Assembly (NCBI RefSeq): GCF_022810305.1 | Contig: NZ_JALGQH010000001.1 | Coordinates: forward strand, 248,001 to 312,000 | Source of the DNA: Rhodococcus sp. ARC_M6 | GTDB taxonomy: Bacteria; Actinomycetota; Actinomycetes; Mycobacteriales; Mycobacteriaceae | Direction of reading: 5' to 3' | Length of the DNA stretch: 64,000 nt | Shown: positions 54,135 to 62,161 of the stretch, one piece after another | Numbering within the stretch: position 1 is the stretch's first letter | Layout: each line of letters opens with the position of its first letter | The notes under the pieces: model-generated | The model's input: the letters and a program-made list of their open reading frames with translations, nothing else | Database searches by the model: none | What the model was told of the DNA's origin: nothing | Program-made: the position numbers and the translations under genes

Positions 54135-54821
54135 GTGACGGTAGAAGTGACGACAAAATCTGAAGACGTAGCGAGCATTCGGAACGCTCCGGCGAATGCC
54201 GCTCGGTCCGTTGCGACCCGTGAACGGATACTCGATGCTGCCGAGCGGTTGTTCGCAGAGCATGGCGTCTTCGCGGTATCGAATCGGCAGGTGAGCGAGG
54301 CTGCCGGGCAGGGTAACAATGCTGCGGTCGGGTATCACTTCGGTACAAAAACCGATTTGGTGCGGGCGATCGTGGCCAAACACGCCACGCAGATCGAGCG
54401 GAATCGCATGGCACTGTTGGCAGAGATCAAAGGATCAGCCGACGCTCGTGACTGGATCACATGCCTGGTTCGGGCGTCCACCGACTACTACCGAGATTTG
54501 GGGACTCCTACCTGGTACGCGCGTTTCAGTGCCCAGGTTCTGACCGATCCGACTCTTCGTTCCGTCGTGTACAACGAGGCGCTGACGTCGCCGTCGCTGC
54601 AGGAGACGCTTGTCTCGCTTGCTGCATGCCTGCCTGACATGCCGGCTGATGTCCGGCATGCCCGCGCCGAGATGGCACGGCAGGTGATGGTGCACATGTG
54701 TGCGGAACGGGAAAGGATGCTTGCCGACGGGGAGGGGTTCGAGGTCTCCGGGTGGAATGATTTTTCAACGGATCTTGTCGATGCGCTCGTAGGTCTCTGG
54801 TGTGCACCGGTTACGCGATAA
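54135..54821 (+). CDS. TetR-family transcriptional regulator
   Basis: A 228-aa regulator. The HTH is near residues 25-75: ERILDAAERLFAEHGVFAVS, NRQVSEAAGQGNNAAVGYHF and GTKTDLVRAIV. The larger C-terminal domain is a ligand/dimer domain. GTG start at 54135. Expected to repress the divergent efflux gene and itself. Confidence 0.9.
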   Translation: MTVEVTTKSEDVASIRNAPANAARSVATRERILDAAERLFAEHGVFAVSNRQVSEAAGQGNNAAVGYHFGTKTDLVRAIVAKHATQIERNRMALLAEIKGSADARDWITCLVRASTDYYRDLGTPTWYARFSAQVLTDPTLRSVVYNEALTSPSLQETLVSLAACLPDMPADVRHARAEMARQVMVHMCAERERMLADGEGFEVSGWNDFSTDLVDALVGLWCAPVTR

Positions 54822-54917
54822 CGGGGAGAGTCTGCTTTTCTGTCGTAGAAGTCTGAAAGTTGGTTGCTGCAAAGGCATTCGATGCGCTGTGGAGATTTTC
54901 CTATCTGAAACTTTCCC

Positions 54918-54945
54918 TTGACTCGAATGGATGTTCGAGTATAAT
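54918..54945 (+). promoter_or_regulatory. Promoter with LexA (SOS) box
   Basis: TTGACT (-35, 54918-54923) and TATAAT (-10, 54940-54945) are 16 bp apart. TCGAATGGATGTTCGA (54923-54938) between them matches the actinobacterial SOS box TCGAAC-n4-GTTCGA at 11 of 12 fixed positions. LexA bound there would block the promoter until DNA damage. Confidence 0.85.
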
Positions 54946-54969
54946 TGGGGGCAAGGATGGGGGGATCCG

Positions 54970-56361
54970 ATGAGCGTCGATACCGTAGTTGCCGATGTTG
55001 TAGCTGGTTCTGCAATTAATGTGCGCGGCATGCTGTGGAAACTGCGGCCGTGCGACGTGCGGGAAGTCGCAGTCGCCGCATCGGCGGAAATCCTACGGCT
55101 GGAAGCGATCCGGGTTGCCGCGGTCGACGAATTGGCCCTTCATCCGGACGAACAAGTGCTGTGTTATCGCGGCGTCGGTCGCTGGCTGGCCGCGAACACG
55201 ATGCTGCAGAATGCGGCCGGAAACAAGATCGCCGCCCTCGGGGTGGCCCTGCGAGCATTCCCCGCCATTGCGGCGCAGTTCGATGCCGGTGACCTCACCG
55301 TCGACCATGCCGCGCTGATCGCCGCGTTCTGCGAGTCTCCCCCGAAAGGGATGCCGGACCGCGCCCTACCGCATTGCATCAAAACCTTGCTCGCGGCAAC
55401 TTCCGGGGTGGAGGCCACCACCACGAAACTGCGCTACGCCATCGCCGTGCTCGAGCGGATCTTCGAATCCGAGGACATCCCGCCCGGGGAGGACGACGAC
55501 CGCAATGAGTTGCGCATCGCGCCGACGTTGAACGGTCGGGTAGTGATCAAAGGTGACTTCGATGCGTTGACCGGCGAAATGCTTCTCTCGGCGTTGTCGG
55601 GGTTGTCGATGCCGACCCCCGCCGCGGACGGGACACCGGATGTGCGGTCGGCGGCCAAGCGGACGGCGGATGCGTTGACGGAGTTGATTCGTCGGTATCT
55701 CGACAATGCGGCGACCGGGGTGGACGGTGGTCAGCGTCCGCATGTGAATGTGCATGTGGCTGCGAAAGATCTTGCGGAGCATCGGGACTGCGCCTCGACT
55801 CGAGCGACTGCTGCCGGTTCAAATGTCGGAGCCAGTGACTTCGAAGACATTGCCAGCGAGGATGCGCCGGTGTGGAGCTTCGACGATCTGGAGGACCTCG
55901 ACGATCTTGATGTCGGGCACATGCCGTGGATGGGTCCGCTGAGCATCACCCGCACCCGGATGCTCGCGTGTGATTGCATGCTCTCGACGGTGCTGCTGGA
56001 TGAGAACGGTGCCCCGCTCGATGTGAGTCCTCTGAAACGGTTGGTGTCGGCGGCGCAGCGGACGGCGTTGATCGTCCGCGACAAGGGGTGTGCGTTCCCG
56101 TCGTGTGATGCGGTGCCGGCGTGGTGCGATGCGCACCATATTCGGCCGTGGTCGCAGGGCGGGTTGACGGTGATGGACAACCTCACCTTGCTGTGCCGAG
56201 CGCATCACACTCTGATTCACCGTAAGGCCGGTTTTGCGGGGCAGTGGGAGATCAAGATGGGGTCGGATCGTAGGCCGTGGTTTATTCCGGCGGCGGGGAT
56301 TGATCCGGTGCAGCGGCCGCGGCGATCAAACCTGCGTCCGGGTCCGGTGCTACGCACGTGA
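54970..56361 (+). CDS. DUF222/HNH endonuclease-like protein (13E12-type)
   Basis: A 463-aa protein. The N-terminal DUF222 domain (about 1-330) contains RGVGRWLAANTMLQNAAGN and TVDHAALIAAFCE. The C-terminal HNH domain reads CAFPSCDAVPAWCDAHHIRP, then LLCRAHHTLIHR. Members are multi-copy in mycobacteria (REP13E12) and some are SOS genes. Its promoter carries an SOS box. ATG at 54970 chosen because an upstream ATG (54931) lies inside the promoter. Likely a DNA nuclease; the substrate is unknown. Confidence 0.93.
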   Translation: MSVDTVVADVVAGSAINVRGMLWKLRPCDVREVAVAASAEILRLEAIRVAAVDELALHPDEQVLCYRGVGRWLAANTMLQNAAGNKIAALGVALRAFPAIAAQFDAGDLTVDHAALIAAFCESPPKGMPDRALPHCIKTLLAATSGVEATTTKLRYAIAVLERIFESEDIPPGEDDDRNELRIAPTLNGRVVIKGDFDALTGEMLLSALSGLSMPTPAADGTPDVRSAAKRTADALTELIRRYLDNAATGVDGGQRPHVNVHVAAKDLAEHRDCASTRATAAGSNVGASDFEDIASEDAPVWSFDDLEDLDDLDVGHMPWMGPLSITRTRMLACDCMLSTVLLDENGAPLDVSPLKRLVSAAQRTALIVRDKGCAFPSCDAVPAWCDAHHIRPWSQGGLTVMDNLTLLCRAHHTLIHRKAGFAGQWEIKMGSDRRPWFIPAAGIDPVQRPRRSNLRPGPVLRT

Positions 56362-56389
56362 GAATTGTTGCACCACAACTTCACACAGT

Positions 56390-56430
56390 GTCAAGCTTCG
56401 CGTCGGGGATACTCCGCCGCGAAGCTTGAC
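56390..56430 (+). terminator. Terminator after the DUF222/HNH gene
   Basis: Perfect 13-bp arms GTCAAGCTTCGCG / CGCGAAGCTTGAC with a 15-nt loop, 28 bp past the stop. Confidence 0.85.
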
Positions 56431-56713
56431 GTGGGATTGCCGCCGAGCATCAGGATCGTTCCGGCCGGGTTTAGGGGCAATTGCTACTGGCTACCCATTC
56501 GACTTGGTCTACAACGCCGACGGCATAGTCATGTCCAGTCGATCCATCAGTCTTGATCGGAGCCTCTCGGGACACTGGCGCATCGGCCAGGCAACGAAGG
56601 AGATGGTTCGCGGTGATCTACAGCCGGCAGCAGTGCAACATGCTCACCGTACGAGCCCGCACGCCGAGCCTTACGCAAGATTCGAAATCCGCGTCATCCT
56701 GAAGGAGTGACTC
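56431..56713. other. Stretch without a supported gene
   Basis: About 280 bp of non-coding DNA; it should contain the methyltransferase promoter. No repeat or motif stands out except GAAGGAG just before the GTG at 56714. Confidence 0.4.
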
Positions 56714-57493
56714 GTGACCACGGACGACACACAACCTCAACCGCCAGGCCAGCCGCGCCCCGCTGACTTCGATGCCCTCTATCGCGGCGATTTCGACGCT
56801 TTCAGGCGCAACGTCGAACTTCCTGACGCCGCCGAGCCCGCCGGATTCGAGTTCGACCGAGTGCCCTGGGATATCGGCGAAGCCCAGCCGGTGGTCCGCG
56901 ACCTGGAGGCTGACGGTCAATTCAGCAGCGAGGTGCTCGACATCGGTTGTGGGCTAGGCGAAAACGCACTGCTCCTTGCTCGCCGCGGGTACGAGGTGTG
57001 CGGACTCGACGCTTCGCCCACCGCAATCGACATCGCCCGCGAACGTGCCCGCCGGCGTGGGCTGGGAAAAGCCGTCGACTTCGGCGTCGCCGATGCCACC
57101 GACCTGTCTGGTTACGCCGGCAGGTTCTCCACCGTCATCGACAGCGCCCTCTACCACTGCTTCCCGGAGGACCAGCGTCAGCGTTATGCCGAGTCGGTGC
57201 TGCAGGCCTGCCGACCTCAGGCCAGTCTCTACCTGGTGTGTTTTTCGGACCAAGTTCCCGAACAGTTTCCGGGTCCATACCGCATCAGCGAGGAAAACCT
57301 CCGTCGCACGCTAGGCGACGCGGGATGGATAGTTCGACGGCTGGAAAGGGTCACATATACCACCGCATTCACGCGGGATGATCTTGCGGGTCAGCCGAAT
57401 TCGCCCTTGGCTGCAATTGTTGACGGTCTTGGCTTCGACTCGAACAACCGACTCCTCGCCCCGGCCTGGCTAGTCACGGCCGAGCATCCTTGA
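56714..57493 (+). CDS. Class I SAM-dependent methyltransferase
   Basis: A 259-aa methyltransferase. SAM motif LDIGCGLGENALLLARRG, then VCGLDASPTAIDIARERARR and ADATDLSGYAGRFSTVIDSA. The tail AAIVDGLGFDSNNRLLAPAW is longer than that of the smallest enzymes. GTG start with GAAGGAG 7 bases upstream. Substrate unknown. Confidence 0.88.
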   Translation: MTTDDTQPQPPGQPRPADFDALYRGDFDAFRRNVELPDAAEPAGFEFDRVPWDIGEAQPVVRDLEADGQFSSEVLDIGCGLGENALLLARRGYEVCGLDASPTAIDIARERARRRGLGKAVDFGVADATDLSGYAGRFSTVIDSALYHCFPEDQRQRYAESVLQACRPQASLYLVCFSDQVPEQFPGPYRISEENLRRTLGDAGWIVRRLERVTYTTAFTRDDLAGQPNSPLAAIVDGLGFDSNNRLLAPAWLVTAEHP

Positions 57494-58037
57494 GTGCCGT
57501 GAACTGTCCGTGACGGCCATGACTACTGCCAGATCTCCAGATGGAATCCTGTGGACATGAATACTGTGGCCTTGGAGTTGGTTCGGCCTGAGTTATAGGA
57601 GTCCAGTGGGCATTGGCGACAGTCATCTACTACGTACGCAGTATCGCGGGCGCTGTCACGTTGCGCGAAAAGTGCAGCGGTGCGACTGGTCTTGGAGCTC
57701 GCGCTACGAATTTCCGTTGCACGGTCCTCTCCGACTGGAAACGTGCTCCGGACAGGTCGTGCTCGATGGGTAATCGAAAGATGCACTGCACGAATCGTTT
57801 ACGGTGATATTTCAACAAATTCTGTTGGGGAACAATGTAAGAGAGTTCGTAAATGGGTATCTATTCTGGTTCGAGCATCGTTCATTTCCGCTGTGGCAGT
57901 TCCGGAATCGATTGCCTTGTCCCGCCCACGGATAGTGTGCGGGTCAACGCCAGGTCTTGACACGGTATCAGTCGCGGCGTTTGACTGATGTTCTTGCTTG
58001 TGTTGAATCGCCCCACTGTGTTCTGGGAGGTTGACGT
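57494..58037. other. 544-bp gap before the secreted-protein gene
   Basis: No supported gene. CAACAAATTCTGTTG (57813-57827) is a small palindrome. TTGACA-like hexamers occur at 57957 and 57980 without a good -10. The length suggests a lost gene or a long regulatory region. Confidence 0.4.
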
Positions 58038-58943
58038 ATGCGCGACATAGGGTTTGCGGGTTCGGTAGATCGACGCGGAGTACCCCACCGCAGGGCCGTC
58101 TCGGTACTGACCTTGGTGGGAGCGTGCCTTCTTGCCCTGGCGGTTCCCCAGGCGGCCAGCGCAGGATCAGTAGCAATGACGGGCGACACCGGGTTCGTGA
58201 TGCCCTTTGTGGGGGCGCCCGGCTACGAGCGTCTGGGGCCGACGCAGATGACCAGTCCGGATCAGCTCAACGCGACACTCGGTCAGCAAGCGGCGGATCA
58301 GATCGCCAGTCAGATCGGGCTCAATCCGGCTGACGCACTATCGGATCAGCAGTATCGAGATCTCATCACCGGAGGTGGAGTCGGCGGCGACCGCGACGCT
58401 GCCAAGATGATCGAGGAAAGCATCCTCATTCTCACCAATACGAACGGCCGTCCATTCTTTTCCAACGCTGACGGTCACCTTACGCCGTCGGTTCTGGCCA
58501 GCTATGGGCTCTACGTGAATACCCAGGGGATGTTGCAAAGTCCGGCCAACGCGGATGCGCCTACCCGGCAGGTGAACGCTCTGATTGCTCCCGGCGGGTA
58601 TGTCGGCACCTGGCTGCGGAACAACGACGCGACAGAAACGCTGATAGCGCTCTATCGGTCGGCCTACACGGTGCAGCTGCCCTTTGGTATTGCATCGCAA
58701 CAGATTTCGGGAAACGCTCAACTGGTGACGAACACCAAGGGCGATGTGAGTTCGGAGGTGGGCATGTCGATGGCCCCGCCGCTCTGGATAGTGAACTTCG
58801 CGTTGCTCTACATTGTGAAGCCCTCCCTGGCCGCCGCGATGCCGGCGCACTGGGCTCCCATCCCGTCGGCGGTTGCTGACGCCATAAAGTCGAGTCCTAC
58901 CGGCCAGGTTCCTTTCAGCGACTATGCGTCGTACTTCGAATGA
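58038..58943 (+). CDS. Secreted protein of unknown function
   Basis: A 301-aa exported protein. After a basic N-region, the signal VLTLVGACLLALAVPQAASA has a good cleavage site. The mature part holds TGFVMPFVGAPGYERLGPTQ and SILILTNTNGRPFFSNADGH; one late hydrophobic stretch (LWIVNFALLYIVKPSLAAAM) could anchor it. GGGAGG lies 6 bases before the ATG. I do not recognise the family. Confidence 0.75.
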   Translation: MRDIGFAGSVDRRGVPHRRAVSVLTLVGACLLALAVPQAASAGSVAMTGDTGFVMPFVGAPGYERLGPTQMTSPDQLNATLGQQAADQIASQIGLNPADALSDQQYRDLITGGGVGGDRDAAKMIEESILILTNTNGRPFFSNADGHLTPSVLASYGLYVNTQGMLQSPANADAPTRQVNALIAPGGYVGTWLRNNDATETLIALYRSAYTVQLPFGIASQQISGNAQLVTNTKGDVSSEVGMSMAPPLWIVNFALLYIVKPSLAAAMPAHWAPIPSAVADAIKSSPTGQVPFSDYASYFE

Positions 58944-58953
58944 TTCGATACCG

Positions 58954-60564
58954 TCAGGCTTGGTAGACCGTCTCGCCGCCCACAACTGTCCGCCGGACGC
59001 CCAGTGTGGACAGGTCAGCAGGCCCCTCGGAGTGGGTCTCGTCGGCGAGGGGGTCCGCGTCGAGCACAACGAAGTCTGCCCACAGTCCCGGCTCGATCCG
59101 CCCTTTGACGTTGTCCTCGCGGGTGACGCGGGCGGCCTCGCTGGTGTAGCCGGCCAGCGCCTGGCGGGTGCTGGCGCGTTCTTGCGGCCCCAGTACATGG
59201 CCGTCGCGGGTGATGCGGTGTACCGCTGTGTTCATTGTGAACAGGGGGTCGACGGGAGTCACGGGGCAATCGCAGTGCAGCGCGTACGGCAGGCCGGCAG
59301 CAGCGACCGACGCGACAGGGCTGATGCGCTCGCCACGGCCGGGACCGAGGTAGCGGTCGCGGTGCCGATCGCCCCAGTAGTAAACGTGATTGACGAAGAT
59401 CGAGGCGAACACGCCGAGTTCGGTCATACGCCGGATCTGGTCGTCGCGCAGGGTCTGCACGTGCTCGAGGCGGTGCGCGACATCCTGTTCCGGGTATGCG
59501 GCTTGGGCCTTATCGATGGCGTCGAGAGAGAGGTCGATGGCTCTGTCGCCGTTGGTGTGGATCGCGACCGAACGACCGGCGGCGTGATTCTCGGCGACGA
59601 GTTGTGCGAGATTGCCGGTCGGGATAGCCATCTCGCCGCAGTGGCAGCCGCCGAGGTCGTGGTACGGCTCCGTCAGCGCCGCGGTGTGTAGTTGGATTGA
59701 CCCGTCGGAGACGATTTTCACTCCACCGACCTCGAGATAATCAGTGGCGCAAGGTATTTCACCAAGCTGATCGGGTGCATCGCTGCGGAGGTACAGGCGG
59801 GCGCGCAGTCGCAGATCGCCGTCCTGGTCCATTTGTCGGTAGGCGGCGTACAGGTTCGCGGGGACCAGTAGGTCGTGGAAGCTCGTCACGCCGACCCGGG
59901 CCATCTCGTCCTGTGCACGGAGCATCGCGCGGCGAGCGGCGTCGAGGTCAGCCGCGGGCATCAGACCGCTGAACATCGCCATCGCCGGGATCTCGCGGAG
60001 TTCGCCGGTGGGCGTGCCATCCGGGAAGCGGACGATGATGCCGCCATCCGGTTCCGGCGTGTCCTCATTGATCCCGGCCTCTGCCAGTGCCACCGAGTTG
60101 AGGTAGATCCCGTGGTTGGAAGTGTGCCGCACCATGATCGGATGCAGGGTGGAGGCTCGGTCGAGGTCGTTGACGGTCAGTCCTCGGTCCTCCGCGACCA
60201 GCGAGTCGTCGAACCCCCAAGCCTCGACGAGTGTGCCCTCGGGAGTCTGTGCGGCTCGCGCCGCCAGGGCCTCGACGACCGATTCGGTAGTCGGGCAGGC
60301 ATTCGTCGTCGCGTCGACGCCGGCCAGCATCAGGCCCCACATCAGTGGGTGCAGGTGAGTCTCGATGAACCCTGGTACGACGGCGGCTCCACCGAGGTCC
60401 ACGACCTCGGTGGCCGGTCCGGCCAGCGCCAGGACTTCCGTGTCGGAGCCGACTGCCGTGAATTTCCCTGCCGCGCAAGCCATCGCGGTCGGCAGAGTGG
60501 TTGTCCTTTCTTCGGACATAGTCTGGATTGATCCGTTGACGAACACGCGGTCAGGGACAGTCAT
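58954..60564 (-). CDS. YtcJ-type metal-dependent amidohydrolase
   Basis: A 536-aa amidohydrolase. The metal His pair is in GFIETHLHPLMWG, later ligands lie in AIHTNGDRAIDLSL and HRLEHVQTL, and the Asp site in HCDCPVTPVDP. The family hydrolyses amides, formamides or cyclic compounds. ATG at 60564 has CGGAGAA upstream; the frame extends to 61029 but would cover the thiolase gene. Last gene of a four-gene operon with a CoA ligase at its head. Confidence 0.9.
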   Translation of the reverse strand: MTVPDRVFVNGSIQTMSEERTTTLPTAMACAAGKFTAVGSDTEVLALAGPATEVVDLGGAAVVPGFIETHLHPLMWGLMLAGVDATTNACPTTESVVEALAARAAQTPEGTLVEAWGFDDSLVAEDRGLTVNDLDRASTLHPIMVRHTSNHGIYLNSVALAEAGINEDTPEPDGGIIVRFPDGTPTGELREIPAMAMFSGLMPAADLDAARRAMLRAQDEMARVGVTSFHDLLVPANLYAAYRQMDQDGDLRLRARLYLRSDAPDQLGEIPCATDYLEVGGVKIVSDGSIQLHTAALTEPYHDLGGCHCGEMAIPTGNLAQLVAENHAAGRSVAIHTNGDRAIDLSLDAIDKAQAAYPEQDVAHRLEHVQTLRDDQIRRMTELGVFASIFVNHVYYWGDRHRDRYLGPGRGERISPVASVAAAGLPYALHCDCPVTPVDPLFTMNTAVHRITRDGHVLGPQERASTRQALAGYTSEAARVTREDNVKGRIEPGLWADFVVLDADPLADETHSEGPADLSTLGVRRTVVGGETVYQA

Positions 60565-60605
60565 CGGTAATTCTCCGTTTGTCGGGGTTGAGGACGGTGG
60601 ACTGG

Positions 60606-61736
60606 CTAGTCCTCGCCCACCATGATGTGCGCGTAGTTCACACCGCCGGCCCCGATCATGTGTGCGAAGCCGATGCGGGCGCCCAGCTGCTGGCGGACGC
60701 CGGACTGCCCGCGCAGCTGCTGGACGATCTCGACAAACTGCGACATACCGGTCGCGCCGCCAGGGTGTCCGCGGCCGATGAGCCCGCCGCTGGGGCTTAC
60801 AGCGACGCGGCCGCCGATGTGGAAGTCCCCATCGGCCATCGCGACGGACGCCTTGCCCTCGGGGGCTAGCCCCAGGTCCTCGATGTACTGCAGCTCCTCG
60901 ACGCTGAACGCCTCGTGCACCTCCACAATGTCGAGCTGCTCCGGCGTGATGCCGGACTGCGCGAAGGCCTTCGACGAGGTCCTCCGGGTGACCGTGAGGT
61001 CCGGCATGAATGCGCCGGCCTTGTGCCACTTGTCGCTCTCCGCGACCGCGGCGGCGATCCGAACTGCGCGGGCGCCGTTCGACGGCTTGCGACTGGTGAT
61101 GATCGCGGCGGCGGCGCCGTCGCCGATCGGGCAGGACTCGACGCGCCGCAGCGGGTCCACCAGCATGGGGGCGGCCTTGAGTTCGTCCATGGTGAGGGCC
61201 TTGTTGCGCTGGGCCATCGGGTTGCGGCTGGCGTTGTAGAGGTTCTTCTCCACCACGAGCAGGCTGGCGTCGGCGGACTCGCCGTACCGGTGCATGCGGG
61301 CCTGCTTCATCAGCGCGAACGGCACTGCGGGAACGGACATTCCGGACACGGAGATCAGGTCCGGGGGCCGTTCCTCCTCTGCTGCGCGACTCATCAGGAG
61401 GGCGCCGAGGCTGCCGATGCCGACCACCGCCGCGGTCTCGACCATGCCGGAGGCGACAGCAAAGCGCGCCTGCTCGAACGCGGCAGTTCCTGTGGCAGAG
61501 GCATTTTCGACGGCATAAGTCGGGATTCCGGTCCAGCCCATCTCATGGAGTACCGAGGGTGCGGCCGACATGTCGGTGCCGATGGCGCCGACGACGAGCA
61601 CGCCGACCTCGCCCCAGTCGAGACCCGAATCGGTGAGCGCGATCGTCAGCGCCTGCCCGCCCTGAACAGGGGCGGGGGTCGTGGTGCGCGAGACGATGGG
61701 AGTCATCCCGACCCCCGCGATGTAGGTTTCACGCAT
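60606..61736 (-). CDS. Thiolase-like protein (lipid-transfer type), nucleophile replaced
   Basis: A 376-aa thiolase-fold protein of the SCP-x/Ltp type. The usual nucleophile motif reads VENASATGTAAF, with Ser80 where Cys is expected. HEAF (EVHEAFSVEE) is present and the loop is GRGHPGGATG. The partner DUF35 gene overlaps it by 8 bp. Such pairs, e.g. Ltp2 with a DUF35 protein, carry out retro-aldol cleavage of CoA thioesters in steroid side-chain degradation; by analogy this may be an aldolase rather than a thiolase. That is inference. Confidence 0.85.
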   Translation of the reverse strand: MRETYIAGVGMTPIVSRTTTPAPVQGGQALTIALTDSGLDWGEVGVLVVGAIGTDMSAAPSVLHEMGWTGIPTYAVENASATGTAAFEQARFAVASGMVETAAVVGIGSLGALLMSRAAEEERPPDLISVSGMSVPAVPFALMKQARMHRYGESADASLLVVEKNLYNASRNPMAQRNKALTMDELKAAPMLVDPLRRVESCPIGDGAAAAIITSRKPSNGARAVRIAAAVAESDKWHKAGAFMPDLTVTRRTSSKAFAQSGITPEQLDIVEVHEAFSVEELQYIEDLGLAPEGKASVAMADGDFHIGGRVAVSPSGGLIGRGHPGGATGMSQFVEIVQQLRGQSGVRQQLGARIGFAHMIGAGGVNYAHIMVGED

Positions 61737-62115
61737 CGGAGGACTCCTTGCCGAAGCCGTAGGTGGTGAACAGGTTGTCGTCGGCGCCCACGACGCGGGG
61801 GATCACGGCGACCCGGTCGCCGATGTGCACCGGACCGTCGCTGACTCCGAGCAGCTCGACGCCGCTGTTCTCAAGGCTGACTTGCGCAATGGTGACGGGT
61901 GGCTGCGCGCCGGCGATGGCGAACATCGCGGTGGAGTGGGATACGACGGTCCCGGTTCCGGCGAGGTCGATGAGGTTGGCAGGGGCGTAGCAGCTCGCGC
62001 AACGCCCGCGGGAGGGGAAGCTCACGGTGTCACAGCGGGAGCAGCGGGCGCCGCGGAGCGTGACGCCGTCGTCGTCCACGCGCAGTGCGGCGTTGTCAAA
62101 GGAGGGGTGGCTCAC
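61729..62115 (-). CDS. DUF35 / Zn-ribbon OB-fold protein
   Basis: A 128-aa protein. A zinc ribbon with two CxxC pairs (CSRCDTVSFPSRGRCASC) precedes an OB-fold (AGTGTVVSHSTAMFAI; GDRVAVIPRVV). DUF35 proteins are accessory subunits that bind acyl-CoA for thiolase-like partners. GTG at 62115 chosen; TTG at 62124 is possible. It overlaps the thiolase gene by 8 bp. Confidence 0.88.
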   Translation of the reverse strand: MSHPSFDNAALRVDDDGVTLRGARCSRCDTVSFPSRGRCASCYAPANLIDLAGTGTVVSHSTAMFAIAGAQPPVTIAQVSLENSGVELLGVSDGPVHIGDRVAVIPRVVGADDNLFTTYGFGKESSDA

Positions 62116-62161
62116 GGTGTCCAATTCTTACTAGTTCGGTTGAAGGACAGTCGATTCGGGG

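Noticed and set aside
53162-54319. Minus-strand frame spanning the MFS and TetR genes
   Set aside because: Crosses two real genes and the operator; amino-acid usage is Arg/Ser/Pro-rich as in shadows.
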